A stretch of DNA of 64,000 nt from Nitratireductor sp. XY-223 (GTDB lineage Bacteria; Pseudomonadota; Alphaproteobacteria; Rhizobiales; Rhizobiaceae). This document shows positions 32,991-41,833 of this stretch, piece after piece (position 1 is the stretch's first letter; each line of letters opens with the position of its first letter). The stretch lies in contig NZ_SPNT01000005.1 of the NCBI RefSeq assembly GCF_004959855.1, positions 345,049 through 409,048 of the forward strand, read 5' to 3'. A model generated the notes under the pieces. That model saw only the letters and a program-made list of their open reading frames with translations, was not told where the DNA came from and searched no databases. Position numbers and translations under genes: made by a program.

Positions 32991-33928
32991 CAGAAATTGA
33001 CCCGGTCGCCGCCCTTGAGGTCGAGGATGGCGCGGGCATCGTCCGGCGCGGCGATCTCCATGCCGAGTTCCTCGATGATCGTCCGGATCTTGCGGACCTG
33101 CTCGGCATTCGACCGGGCGAGCTGGCCCCTGGCGATGAACAGCGAATCCTCCAGCCCGACGCGGACATTGCCGCCGAGCATGGCGGCCTGGGTGATGAAG
33201 GGCATCTGGAATCGCCCCGCCGCCAGCACGGACCAGACATAGTCGTCGCCGAACAGCCGGTCCGCCGTCTGTTTCATGAACATGACGTTTTCCATCTCGG
33301 CGCCGATGCCGCCGAGGATGCCGAAGATCGACTGGACCAGGAACGGCGGCTTGATGAGGCCGGCATCGACAAAATGCGCCAGGTTGTAGAGATGCCCGAT
33401 ATCGTAGCATTCGTGCTCGAAACGCGTGCCGCAGCCCTCGCCCAGCCGCTCGAGGATCATGCGGATGTCTTTGAATGTGTTGCGGAAAATGAAATCCTCG
33501 CTGCCAGTGAGGAAATCCCGTTCCCAGGGATATTTCCAGCTCGGATATTTGTCGGCAAGCGGGTGCAGCGAAAAATTCATCGAGCCCATGTTGAGCGAGC
33601 ACATTTCGGGTTCGGCGCGCAGCGGCGCTGCAAGCCGCTCCTCCACCGTCATGCCGAGCCCGCCGCCCGTGGTGATGTTGATCACCGCGTCCGTTGCCTG
33701 CTTGATGCGCGGCAGGAACTGCATGAAGACGTCCGGATCCGGCGTCGGCCGGCCGTCCTCGGGATTGCGCGCGTGCAGGTGCAGGATCGAGGCGCCGGCC
33801 TCGGCCGCTTCGATGGACTGCTTGGCGATCTCGTCCGGCGTCACCGGCAGGTTCTCGGACATGGTCGGCGTGTGTATGCCGCCGGTCACGGCGCAGGTGA
33901 TGATCACCTTGTTCATTTTCCGGGCCAT
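32990..33928 (-). CDS. Beta-keto acid cleavage enzyme (BKACE, DUF849)
   Basis: This 312-residue enzyme is a canonical-length BKACE. KVIITCAVTGGIHTPTMSENLPVTPDEIAKQSIEAAEAGASILHLHARNP contains the zinc-binding HLHAR pair and the catalytic Glu. NITTGGGLGMTVEERL and GGNVRVGLEDSLFIARGQLARSN complete the fold. It transfers the acyl fragment of a beta-keto acid to acetyl-CoA, giving acetoacetate and a new acyl-CoA. The neighbours (TRAP importer, cyclase, SMP-30) suggest the keto acid is made from an imported carboxylate. ATG 33928 is preceded by GGAGAACG. Confidence 0.9.
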   Translation of the reverse strand: MARKMNKVIITCAVTGGIHTPTMSENLPVTPDEIAKQSIEAAEAGASILHLHARNPEDGRPTPDPDVFMQFLPRIKQATDAVINITTGGGLGMTVEERLAAPLRAEPEMCSLNMGSMNFSLHPLADKYPSWKYPWERDFLTGSEDFIFRNTFKDIRMILERLGEGCGTRFEHECYDIGHLYNLAHFVDAGLIKPPFLVQSIFGILGGIGAEMENVMFMKQTADRLFGDDYVWSVLAAGRFQMPFITQAAMLGGNVRVGLEDSLFIARGQLARSNAEQVRKIRTIIEELGMEIAAPDDARAILDLKGGDRVNF

Positions 33929-33937
33929 GGCGTTCTC

Positions 33938-34714
33938 CTATTCGTCGAATATCGCGACGGCGCGGGTGAAGCCCGCCGAACCGCCCTTGATCTTGTAGGG
34001 GAAACAGGCGATCTCGTAGCCGCTCGGTGGCAGCGTCTCGAGATTGGTCAGTTTCTCGATATGGCAGTAGCCGATCTCCATGCCGGCGCGGTGTCCTTCC
34101 CAGATGATGCTCGCGTCGTGGGTGCGCTCGTATTCCTTCGCCGTGTAGACGAAGGGCGCGTCCCAGCTCCAGGCGTCTGTGCCGGTGACGCGAACGCCGC
34201 GCTCGAGCAGGTAGAGCGTCGCCTCACGGCCCACACCGCAGCCTTTGGCGACATAGTCCGGCTGGCCGTAGCGGGCGCCGGCCGCCGTGTTGACGACGAC
34301 GATGTCGAGCGGCTGGAGATCGTGGCCGATGCGCTTCAGCTCTGCCTCGACATCGGCCGCCGTCGCGACGTAACCGTCGTCGAAATGGCGGAAATCGAGC
34401 TTGACGCCGGGCTGGAAGCACCATTCCAGCGGCACCTCGTCGATGGTGATCGCGCGCTCGCCGTTGTTCATGGTCGAATGATAGTGATAGGGCGCATCGA
34501 GATGGGTGCCGTTGTGCGTGGTGATCCTGAGCTGCTCGAGCGCCCAGCCCTCGCCGCCAGGCAGGTCCTCCTTCTTCAGACCCGGAAAGAACCCCATGAC
34601 CTGTTCGGCGGACATGTGGTGGTCGACATAGTCGATCTCCGGCAGCATGACGGGCGGATCGGAGGCGATGTCCGCTTCCAGGGGCACCGAAAGGTCGACA
34701 ATTCTGCGCGGCAT
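33938..34714 (-). CDS. Cyclase family protein (kynurenine formamidase-like metal hydrolase)
   Basis: This 258-residue protein belongs to the cyclase family (PF04199 type), which includes kynurenine formamidase and isatin hydrolase. The metal-binding signature is HNGTHLDAPYHYH near residue 67. RIVDLSVPLEADIASDPP opens the fold and RVTGTDAWSWDAPF lies in the C-terminal half. It sits 9 nt upstream of the BKACE gene and 11 nt downstream of the TRAP large subunit. It probably hydrolyses an amide or ring bond in the imported compound. Confidence 0.88.
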   Translation of the reverse strand: MPRRIVDLSVPLEADIASDPPVMLPEIDYVDHHMSAEQVMGFFPGLKKEDLPGGEGWALEQLRITTHNGTHLDAPYHYHSTMNNGERAITIDEVPLEWCFQPGVKLDFRHFDDGYVATAADVEAELKRIGHDLQPLDIVVVNTAAGARYGQPDYVAKGCGVGREATLYLLERGVRVTGTDAWSWDAPFVYTAKEYERTHDASIIWEGHRAGMEIGYCHIEKLTNLETLPPSGYEIACFPYKIKGGSAGFTRAVAIFDE

Positions 34715-34725
34715 ATTCTTCTCCG

Positions 34726-36045
34726 TCAGTAACCGAGCGGCAGCGTCGCCAGCGGCGGAAACAACAGCACCAGCGACAGGACAAGCAGCATCATGAGGGC
34801 GAATGGCGCGGCGCCGGCGAAGATATCGCCGAGCGAGATCGTGTCGTCACTGAGCGCCGACTTGATGACGAAGACCGAGATGCCGAAGGGCGGGGTCAAA
34901 AGCCCGATCTCCACAGCCAGCACGGTGACGATGCCGAACCAGATAAGGTCGATGTTCATCGGCTGGATCACCGGCAGCATCAACGGCACCAGGATCAGCA
35001 TGATGGACGAGGAGTCGAGGATCGTGCCCATGACGATGACCAGCGCCACATAGGCAAGCACCACGCCCCAGAATCCGATATCGGCGGTCGCGACGAACGT
35101 GCCGAACTCGGCCGGCGCGCCGGAGAGCGCCAGCATGCGCGAATACATCTGCGCCGCGATGATGAGGAAGCACACCGAGGCGGTGACAAGGCCGGTGTCG
35201 GTGAGCACGCTCCAGAAGTCCTTCCAGGTGAGCGAGCGGCGAAGAAGGCCGATGAGGATGGCGCCGAGACAGCCGACGGCGCCGGCCTCGATGGGCGTGA
35301 ACCAGCCGGCGTAAATGCCGCCCAGAACCAGGAAGATCAGAGCGGCAATGGGGAAGCCTTTCCTGAAGAGTTCCCCGCTGTCGAGCAGCGGCTCATCGCT
35401 GTCGGACAGGTTCTCGCCGATGAAGCCGGGCCAGAAGCGGGCCATGGCAAAGACGCCGATGCCGAAGATCAGCGCCAGCAGGAGGCCGGGGATTACGCCG
35501 GCGATAAAGAGGTCGCCCACCGATTGCTCGGTCAGAAGCCCGTAAAGGATCAAGAGCAGGCTTGGCGGTATCAGCATGCCGAGCACGGATGAACCGGCAA
35601 CGACGCCGACGGAGAACCGCTTGGTGTAGCCGTGGCGGACCATTTCCGGAACGGCAATGCGCGTGAAGACCGCCGCCGAAGCGATGGAGATGCCGGTAAT
35701 CGCCGCGAAGATCGCGTTGGCGCCGACCGTGCCGATACCGAGCCCGCCGCGGAAGCGCCGGAAGATCTGGTTGGCGACGTCGAAGGCGTCGCGCCCCATG
35801 CCGGTGACGGAAACGATGTATCCCATCAGCACGAAAAGCGGCACGACGCCGAAGAAATAGCTGGATATCGTTTCCGACGCGGCGAGCGCCAGCAGCTTGC
35901 CGGCCAGGATGGGCGATCCCTTCATCACCCAGACGGCGCAATAGGAAACGACCATCAGTGCCAGCGGTACATACATGCCGACATAGACGAGCACCACCAT
36001 GACCGCGAGGGCGGCGAGTCCGATCTCAAACGGCGTCATGGCCAC
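34726..36045 (-). CDS. TRAP transporter large permease (DctM)
   Basis: This 439-residue membrane protein is the 12TM TRAP translocation subunit. Characteristic stretches are FRGGLGIGTVGANAIFAAITGISIASAAVFTRIAVPEM, SSVLGMLIPPSLLLILYG, DSSSIMLILVPLMLPVI and the C-terminal GLLTPPFGISVFVIK. It overlaps the small subunit by 20 nt. It is followed 11 nt later by the cyclase gene, which ties uptake to breakdown of the same substrate. Confidence 0.94.
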   Translation of the reverse strand: MAMTPFEIGLAALAVMVVLVYVGMYVPLALMVVSYCAVWVMKGSPILAGKLLALAASETISSYFFGVVPLFVLMGYIVSVTGMGRDAFDVANQIFRRFRGGLGIGTVGANAIFAAITGISIASAAVFTRIAVPEMVRHGYTKRFSVGVVAGSSVLGMLIPPSLLLILYGLLTEQSVGDLFIAGVIPGLLLALIFGIGVFAMARFWPGFIGENLSDSDEPLLDSGELFRKGFPIAALIFLVLGGIYAGWFTPIEAGAVGCLGAILIGLLRRSLTWKDFWSVLTDTGLVTASVCFLIIAAQMYSRMLALSGAPAEFGTFVATADIGFWGVVLAYVALVIVMGTILDSSSIMLILVPLMLPVIQPMNIDLIWFGIVTVLAVEIGLLTPPFGISVFVIKSALSDDTISLGDIFAGAAPFALMMLLVLSLVLLFPPLATLPLGY

Positions 36046-36589
36046 CTGCCGAGTCCGGGAGAACGACCTTGCGGCCGCTGACCATCTCGATGGCGCTGCG
36101 GATGGCCGACATTGCGAGCTGCAGGATCAGCGCGGCGCAGCCGATGAGGATCACCAGCTTGACGGGCCAGATCGGGGCAATGAAGTCGCCGACGGTGCCG
36201 ACAAAGGTGTTGCGGTCCCAGGCCTTGATGAACAGCGGATAGCTCGCGTTCAGCAAGGCCCCGATGATGAAGAACCCGGCGGCGCTGTAGACGAGCTCGA
36301 GCCCGGCCCGGATCCGGGGCGCGCGTTTCTCGAGCACATTGATGAGCGCGTCGGTGCGGGTGAAGCGGCCCATGCGGAACGCCTGGCCAACCTGCAGGAA
36401 GACGATGGCGACGATCGACATGGAAACGAGCTCCGGAACGCCCGACACGGGCGACAAGAACACGCCGCGGCCGATGACGTCGCTGTTGATGAGGACCATC
36501 AGGGCGAGGATCAGAAGCGTGCCGAGCACGTTCAATGCCATGGTCAGCCGGTCGATGACGGCCTGCACCTGTTGAAGAAATCTGGGCAT
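36026..36589 (-). CDS. TRAP transporter small permease (DctQ)
   Basis: This 187-residue membrane protein has four hydrophobic segments and the DctQ pattern VLGTLLILALMVLINSDVIGRGVF and SMSIVAIVFLQVGQAFRMGRFTRTD. I prefer ATG 36589; a GTG at 36616 would add nine residues. Neither has a strong ribosome site. It lies 64 nt downstream of the solute-binding gene and overlaps DctM. Confidence 0.9.
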   Translation of the reverse strand: MPRFLQQVQAVIDRLTMALNVLGTLLILALMVLINSDVIGRGVFLSPVSGVPELVSMSIVAIVFLQVGQAFRMGRFTRTDALINVLEKRAPRIRAGLELVYSAAGFFIIGALLNASYPLFIKAWDRNTFVGTVGDFIAPIWPVKLVILIGCAALILQLAMSAIRSAIEMVSGRKVVLPDSAGGHDAV

Positions 36590-36653
36590 GACGAAACCGC
36601 TGTTTCGCGGCGGCACCGGCTTTGATGCGCGGCGCCGCCACGGATTTCAGGAC

Positions 36654-37715
36654 CTATTCCTTGTCCCAGTCGCGCACCGGCGTCGCGCCGTCCTGGCGCA
36701 TGGCGTCCATGTAGGCCGACAGCACGCTGGAGCCGGGCTTGCCCTCGCCGTCGAGCTGGGCGGCCCATGCCTTGGCGACGTTCTCCATTCCGGCAGCCCA
36801 TTTCATGCGGAATTCGGGAGAGACCTCGGTGATGGTGGCGCCGTTGGCGCGCATGGCTTCGAGCGACGCGGAGATCGCCTGGTCGAGATCCTTGTGGTAG
36901 GCCTCGCGCTGGGCGACGCCGCCACGCCGCAGTGCATTCTGCAGCGCCTCGGGCTGGGCATCGAACCATTCCTTGTTGGCGGCGATCCCGCCGGCATACT
37001 GGGCACCGAATCCGACCTTGGTCACATAGGGCGCGACCTCGTAGAGCTTGCCGGGAACGGCAGCCGTCGCAAAGACGATGACCCCATCGTAAACGCCGGT
37101 CTTGATCTCGTTGTAGTAGGTGGTCAGGTTGCCGGAAACGCCGATAGCGCCGGTGCCCTTCAGCCAGTTGACCGCCGGCCCCGGCGCACCGATCTTCTTG
37201 CCCTTCAGATCGTCGAGCGAATTGACCGGAAACGTGGTCATCAGCAGATAGTCGTCGATGCCGATGGCGGCGCCCAGATATTCGAGATTGTTGTCCTCCC
37301 AGGACCTGCGCAGTTCGGCATTCTCCTCGTGCAGCTTGTCCATCAGCTCGGAGATGGCCGTGGCATTGCTCGACACGAAGGGGGTGAAATAGGTGACGTT
37401 CTGCGGCGACAGCTTCGCCGCCTCGAACAGGCTGGAGACGAGGCCGACCTCGGCGAGCCCCTCCTCGACCGCCTCGAGCACGCCGCCGACCTTGGCGAGC
37501 GAGCCGCCATACTGCTCGCTCCAGTTCACGGTGATGCCGCTGCCTTCAAGTGCCTTGTTGACGGCCGGAATGAAGGTCTGGCTGGTGTGCTTGACCCAGC
37601 GGAAGACCGGCGGATGTCCGGCGGCGATCGTGACGTCAACGGTTTCGGCGCGCGCCGCGAGCGATGCGCCCGCCAGCACGGCCGTGGCAAGCAATGCAGA
37701 CATTAGTCGTTTCAT
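36654..37715 (-). CDS. TRAP solute-binding protein (DctP family)
   Basis: This is a 353-residue periplasmic receptor. ATG 37715 follows GGGAGGAAA and opens a signal peptide (MKRLMSALLATAVLAGASLA, cleavage near ARA-ET). The mature protein has the DctP pattern KIGAPGPAVNWLKGTGAIGVSGNLTTYYNEIKTGVYDGVIVFATA, in which the TRAP receptor arginine often binds a carboxylate; here that position is not obvious to me. It is the first structural gene after the TetR regulator and lies 64 nt downstream of it. Confidence 0.92.
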   Translation of the reverse strand: MKRLMSALLATAVLAGASLAARAETVDVTIAAGHPPVFRWVKHTSQTFIPAVNKALEGSGITVNWSEQYGGSLAKVGGVLEAVEEGLAEVGLVSSLFEAAKLSPQNVTYFTPFVSSNATAISELMDKLHEENAELRRSWEDNNLEYLGAAIGIDDYLLMTTFPVNSLDDLKGKKIGAPGPAVNWLKGTGAIGVSGNLTTYYNEIKTGVYDGVIVFATAAVPGKLYEVAPYVTKVGFGAQYAGGIAANKEWFDAQPEALQNALRRGGVAQREAYHKDLDQAISASLEAMRANGATITEVSPEFRMKWAAGMENVAKAWAAQLDGEGKPGSSVLSAYMDAMRQDGATPVRDWDKE

Positions 37716-37752
37716 GGTTTCCTCCCGGTTTACACCATTTCGCTGTTTTCGC

Positions 37753-37772
37753 GGCCGCACATTCATGCGGCC
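37753..37772 (-). other. Stem-loop between TetR gene and dctP
   Basis: A perfect 7-bp stem GGCCGCA / TGCGGCC with a 6-nt loop lies 7 nt after the TetR stop. No U-run follows, so it may shape the relative expression of the regulator and the receptor without ending transcription. Confidence 0.45.
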
Positions 37773-37779
37773 TTGATGG

Positions 37780-38457
37780 TCAATCCTTCCTTGTCCCGGC
37801 GGCTCCGTTCGCCAGCGACCGGATACCGGCGCAGGCAAAGGCGACAACGGTCGATACCGTCTCCTCGGTGTTCGAATCGTCGCACAATCCGTCCGAAAGA
37901 CGGGCGGCGCGGCCGGTTTTCGCCATCACCGACAGGGCGACGCTGATGGCGAAGAGATAGCCGCGAACGGCGTCGGCCCTGCCGAGCTGCGGCAGGACCT
38001 TCATGATCGCGTCGATCGACCTTCGGGCGATCGGATCGTAATTCTGCTCGGCGACCCGCTGCGAGCGCTCATCGGCCGAGTTGTTGAAATAGACGATCAG
38101 GCGCGCATAGGCGTCGCCGCCGCGCTCGACGTCGTGGCCGAGCTCGATCGTCGGCCGCAGCAGCGCCTCGACCAGCTCTTCGAGGGTCGGCACGGCATTG
38201 TCGAACAGCGCATCGAGCGCTTTGTTGCGGCGGTCGTTGATCTCGCCGGCACGCCTTTCGACGACGGCGGAAAAGAGCAAATCCTTGTTCTGGTAGTAAT
38301 AGTGGATCATCGCCTGATTGACGCCGGCATCGCGGGCGATTGCGCGGATTGACGCGCCGCCAAAGCCGAAATCGGCGAAGGCGCGCTCGGCCGCATCCAG
38401 GATCGCCTTGCGGCTGTCCTTCTGGCGTCCCGGCTGCATTGCGTGCGCCTGCGGCAA
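37780..38457 (-). CDS. TetR-family transcriptional regulator of the TRAP/BKACE operon
   Basis: This is a 225-residue TetR regulator. The N-terminal HTH is clear in DSRKAILDAAERAFADFGFGGASIRAIARDAGVNQAMIHYYYQNKDLLFSAVV (about residues 10-60). The rest forms the helical ligand domain. I chose TTG 38457, which has GGGAGG 7 nt upstream; an ATG at 38439 or a TTG at 38511 are alternatives. It is first in the operon, 73 nt downstream of a 20-bp palindrome that is probably its operator. The inducer is likely the substrate taken up by the TRAP system. Confidence 0.88.
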   Translation of the reverse strand: MPQAHAMQPGRQKDSRKAILDAAERAFADFGFGGASIRAIARDAGVNQAMIHYYYQNKDLLFSAVVERRAGEINDRRNKALDALFDNAVPTLEELVEALLRPTIELGHDVERGGDAYARLIVYFNNSADERSQRVAEQNYDPIARRSIDAIMKVLPQLGRADAVRGYLFAISVALSVMAKTGRAARLSDGLCDDSNTEETVSTVVAFACAGIRSLANGAAGTRKD

Positions 38458-38530
38458 CCTGTTTCCTCCCAGTCGTCGCGCGCCGGTCTGATATCCCACG
38501 ATCTTCCGCAAGACCGGCCGGCGCGCTTTA

Positions 38531-38550
38531 TTAATTAAACGTTTGATTAA
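38531..38550. promoter_or_regulatory. TetR-type operator palindrome
   Basis: The 20-bp sequence TTAATTAAACGTTTGATTAA is an 18/20 palindrome (one mismatched pair) in an AT-rich promoter. It lies 73 nt upstream of the TetR gene start. The size and AT-rich, CG-centred form are typical of TetR operators, so autoregulation of the operon is likely. Confidence 0.65.
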
Positions 38551-38625
38551 AACTCATAGATTGTCAAGCACGCTGAGGGTGCAATTCGCCGCAGTGCCAA
38601 ACGAAAATTCAGTAACTATTTAAAT

Positions 38626-40107
38626 TCATAGGGATTTCAGAAAAGCGATCAGTGCGATTCTTCGGTCTTTCGCCATGGCGGCAAACGCATCGCGGGCCGG
38701 CCGCGCTTCGCCGCCATGCCACAAAATGGCCTCTTCAAGGGTCCGGGCGCGGCCGTCATGCAGGTAGTTGCCCTGCCCGAGTACGGTCTCCGTCAGGCCG
38801 ATACCCCAAAGCGGCGGCGTGCGCCATTCGCGCGCCAGTTCGGTGCCGCCCCCGTCGGCGAGACCGTCGCCCATGTCGTGGAGGAGGAAATCCGAATAGG
38901 GCCAGATGAGCTGGAAGTTGTTGGCCCCAGCCTCCTTGCCCCGCCACGTAACGAATTTCGGGCGGTGGCAGGATGTGCAGCCGGCGCCGTAAAACAGCTT
39001 CTTGCCCTCAAGAACCTGCGCATCGCCGACGTCGCGGCGTTTCGGAACGGCAATGCCGCCCACAAAGGCGGTGACAAGCTCGAGCACGGTGTCCGGCACC
39101 TCGACGGGGCCGAGGTGCGGCTGCGCCCCGTGCGGCCGCTCCAGGCAATCGGGCTGGAACGGCGTGCAATCGCCGGCATGGGCCGGAAACAGGGTCGTCG
39201 AAAGGCCGATATCATTGGCGAATGCGGAGGCTGACTGCGACCTGATGCTGTGCCGGGATGCCTTCCAGCCGTAACGACCGGCCACCTTTTTGCCGCTCTC
39301 GGGATCGACGACCCAGCGGATGCGGCCGGATATCCCGTCGCCGTCCAGGTCGTGCGGATCCTCCAGCGCCTGCAGGTCGCTCAAAACGATCTGTTCGACA
39401 AGGCCGAGGCCAATCATCGGCGGCGCCAGCCGCGGCGAGATCCACGTCTGGCTACCCAGTGGACCATGGGCAAGACCGGCAACGTTGTAAGCCGGTCTGC
39501 GCAGCCGCACTTCGGTTACGTCTGCAAGGCGCACGGGAACCGCCTCATAGACCGTCCTTGTCGTCGCCTCGGCCTTCAAACCCTGGACGGCGCGGGTCTG
39601 CAACTGGCCGCCATAGACCGGGTCGGCCTTTGCACCGGCCGTCAGCGCCAGGATCAGCGATCCTTCATTGCCCTGCCCGTCCGGAGCAAGCCCACGGCCA
39701 TTGCGGATGTGGCAGCTTGAACAGGCGCGGGCGTTGAACAGCGGGCCGAGCCCGTCGGAGGCCTTGGTCGAGGCCGGGGCCGAGACCCAGAGCTTTTCAA
39801 ACAGCGCTTCGCCGAGGACGAAGGCCTCGCGCCCGCCGAAACTGATATTGGCGGCCGGGAAGGAAAAGGACTTTCTGCCGGCGGCTTTGCGCAGGGTCGT
39901 CGCACCGCCCGGCATCGCCTCGAAGCGCTCGGGTTTGGAAAAGTCGGCGGTCGGCTGCGTGACCGCCCGCACCCTTTCAAGTTCGGCAGCGCTCAGGTGA
40001 CCGCGCGCACCGGGAGCGGATGCGGCGGCCAGGCCAACAGCCGGCACCGCCGCAATGAGCACAAGCGTGATGGCATGCCGCCAGGTGACCGGCCAACGGT
40101 CACGCAT
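38626..40107 (-). CDS. Di-haem oxidoreductase (DUF1111, thiol oxidoreductase-like)
   Basis: This 493-residue exported protein has a signal segment (WRHAITLVLIAAVPAVGLAAAS) and two c-type haem motifs: ACSSCH (about residues 126-130) and CTSCH (about 375-379). This is the DUF1111 family, commonly encoded with imelysin proteins in iron-regulated operons and thought to act in periplasmic iron redox chemistry. It follows the imelysin gene by 11 nt in the same operon. The exact reaction is unknown. Confidence 0.88.
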   Translation of the reverse strand: MRDRWPVTWRHAITLVLIAAVPAVGLAAASAPGARGHLSAAELERVRAVTQPTADFSKPERFEAMPGGATTLRKAAGRKSFSFPAANISFGGREAFVLGEALFEKLWVSAPASTKASDGLGPLFNARACSSCHIRNGRGLAPDGQGNEGSLILALTAGAKADPVYGGQLQTRAVQGLKAEATTRTVYEAVPVRLADVTEVRLRRPAYNVAGLAHGPLGSQTWISPRLAPPMIGLGLVEQIVLSDLQALEDPHDLDGDGISGRIRWVVDPESGKKVAGRYGWKASRHSIRSQSASAFANDIGLSTTLFPAHAGDCTPFQPDCLERPHGAQPHLGPVEVPDTVLELVTAFVGGIAVPKRRDVGDAQVLEGKKLFYGAGCTSCHRPKFVTWRGKEAGANNFQLIWPYSDFLLHDMGDGLADGGGTELAREWRTPPLWGIGLTETVLGQGNYLHDGRARTLEEAILWHGGEARPARDAFAAMAKDRRIALIAFLKSL

Positions 40108-40118
40108 GGTCCGGCGCC

Positions 40119-41405
40119 CTACTCGAACACGGCACTCGGATTGTCGAGGCTGTCGGAGCCCTCGAATTCCAGCGCGCCGATATCGAGCGCCGCAACGGCG
40201 CGTTCGATGGACTTGGTCTGCTTGACCAGCGCATCGATGGCGGCCTGGATCCGTGCATTTCCGGTCTTGTTGCCTTCGCCGATCTGCTGGTCATAGGCTT
40301 CGCCGCCCACGGCCGCATCGGCAATCGCCTTCATGGCGGCAACGGTGGCGTCGATATCTGTCCGCAGCTCCTTGTCGATATCGGCGTTCGACGCCTTCAC
40401 CATGTCGGAGACGGAAGGGCCCTCGACCACCGATCCGTCGGTGCGGGTGTAGGACCCCTCGTAGACATTGCGGATGCCGATGGCGTCGTAAAGGTGCGAA
40501 ATGTGCGTGTTGTCGGAGAAGCAGTCATGCTCCTCTTCCGGATCGTGCAGGAGCAGGCCGAGCTTCATGCGCTCTCCTGCGAGTTCGCCGTAGGACAGCG
40601 ATCCCATGCCGGTGAGGATCGTGGCGATGCCCTGCTTGACTTCGCCGCCCATGACCGCCTTGCGCGCCTCGCCGTCGGTGCGCCAGTTGGCGACCATTTC
40701 TTCCAGATCGTCGACAAGCAGGTTCGCGGCCGCTGCCAGATACTCGGCGCGGCGGGCACAGTTGCCGCCCGTGCAGTTGTCGGGATCGAAATCCGTATAG
40801 GGCCGGTTGCCGGCGCCGGCTTCCGTTCCGTTAAGGTCCTGGCCCCAGAGCAGGAACTCGATGGCGTGATAGCCCGTGGCGACGTTGGCTTCGACGTCGC
40901 CCGCCTCATGCAGTTCTCCCGACAGGAAAGACGGCGAAATGACGCTGGTGTCGACATCCTTGCCGTTTACCTTGATCGACCGGTTGGCGATGATATTCGC
41001 CGTATAGAGCGGGTTGAGGTCCGAATCGCTGCCGTAGCTTGAATCGACATAGTCGATCAGCCCTTCGTCGAGCGGCCAGGCGTTGACCCGGCCCTCCCAG
41101 TCATCGACGATCGGATTGCCGAAGCGGAAGGCCTCGGTCTGCTGGTAGGGAATGCGCGCCGCCTTCCAGGCCTCGCGGGCACCCTTCATGGTCGCCTCGC
41201 TCGGATCCGCCACGAGCGCGCCGACGGCCACTTCCAGGGCCTTGGCCGTGTTCAGCGAATCCTCGTAATTGGCCTCGGCGATGTCGGCATAGGTCTTCAG
41301 GACGGCTTTGCCGTCCACTTCGGCCTGGACAGTGGGGGCCGATACGGCAGCCATGAGAAGGGCGAGCGGCGCGGCCCGGGCGATCTTGCTGATTCCATAA
41401 AACAT
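40119..41405 (-). CDS. Imelysin family periplasmic protein (iron-regulated)
   Basis: This is a 428-residue imelysin (IrpA/ICMP-like) protein. ATG 41405 follows GGAG and opens a signal peptide (MFYGISKIARAAPLALLMAA). The GxHxxE motif, GYHAIEFLLWG, is present about halfway through the first helical repeat and is the proposed iron site. Two imelysin half-repeats fit the length. It is upstream of the di-haem oxidoreductase gene. An Irr-type box 173 nt upstream supports iron control. A peptidase activity is doubtful despite the M75 name. Confidence 0.9.
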   Translation of the reverse strand: MFYGISKIARAAPLALLMAAVSAPTVQAEVDGKAVLKTYADIAEANYEDSLNTAKALEVAVGALVADPSEATMKGAREAWKAARIPYQQTEAFRFGNPIVDDWEGRVNAWPLDEGLIDYVDSSYGSDSDLNPLYTANIIANRSIKVNGKDVDTSVISPSFLSGELHEAGDVEANVATGYHAIEFLLWGQDLNGTEAGAGNRPYTDFDPDNCTGGNCARRAEYLAAAANLLVDDLEEMVANWRTDGEARKAVMGGEVKQGIATILTGMGSLSYGELAGERMKLGLLLHDPEEEHDCFSDNTHISHLYDAIGIRNVYEGSYTRTDGSVVEGPSVSDMVKASNADIDKELRTDIDATVAAMKAIADAAVGGEAYDQQIGEGNKTGNARIQAAIDALVKQTKSIERAVAALDIGALEFEGSDSLDNPSAVFE

Positions 41406-41833
41406 TTGATGCTCCGGCTGATCGGTTGCGGCAGACTTGGACTTCCGGCCGGTCGGGTGATCCGTCGGCAACGCACAATCTGCTGCCGAAAGCCCCGCCC
41501 GGTCCTCTGTGCTAGAAACCTCTCCAATACATGAATGTCAAACTCTTATTTCAACAAATGCAAAGAAATTTCAAACGTTTAGATCAATTCTAATTTTTGC
41601 GCACCCATTCCCGGTCAGGCTTGCGGCCCTGGGCGCGGTCGTCCCTGCGCCTCCCTTTTTGGCGGACAATTGCCGGTCCGGTAAACTCAATTCTTACCTT
41701 TACGTAAAATGGCACTTGCACCGGAGGGCCCGTGACAATAAATCAGGAAGCGAGGGAGGCGTGTCCGGAATCCGCTCGCCGGACGGGCACGTGAACGAAC
41801 AACCAGAGCGCTTGCGCAGCCCGGGAGGAATTC
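41406..41833. promoter_or_regulatory. Divergent control region with Irr (ICE) box at 41578-41594
   Basis: This region separates the imelysin operon (-) from fadD (+). TTTAGATCAATTCTAAT at 41578-41594 contains TTAGA-N5-TCTAA, matching the rhizobial Irr ICE consensus (TTAGAA-N3-TTCTAA) with one inner mismatch. It is AT-rich around this point. A separate 10-bp palindrome TTTACGTAAA lies at 41699-41708, 125 bp upstream of fadD, with no regulator I can assign. No gene is visible. Confidence 0.55.

Noticed and set aside
41699..41708. TTTACGTAAA as a FadR-type operator for fadD
   Set aside because: It is a perfect 10-bp palindrome but does not match any fatty acid regulator site I know; kept only as a note in the region entry.
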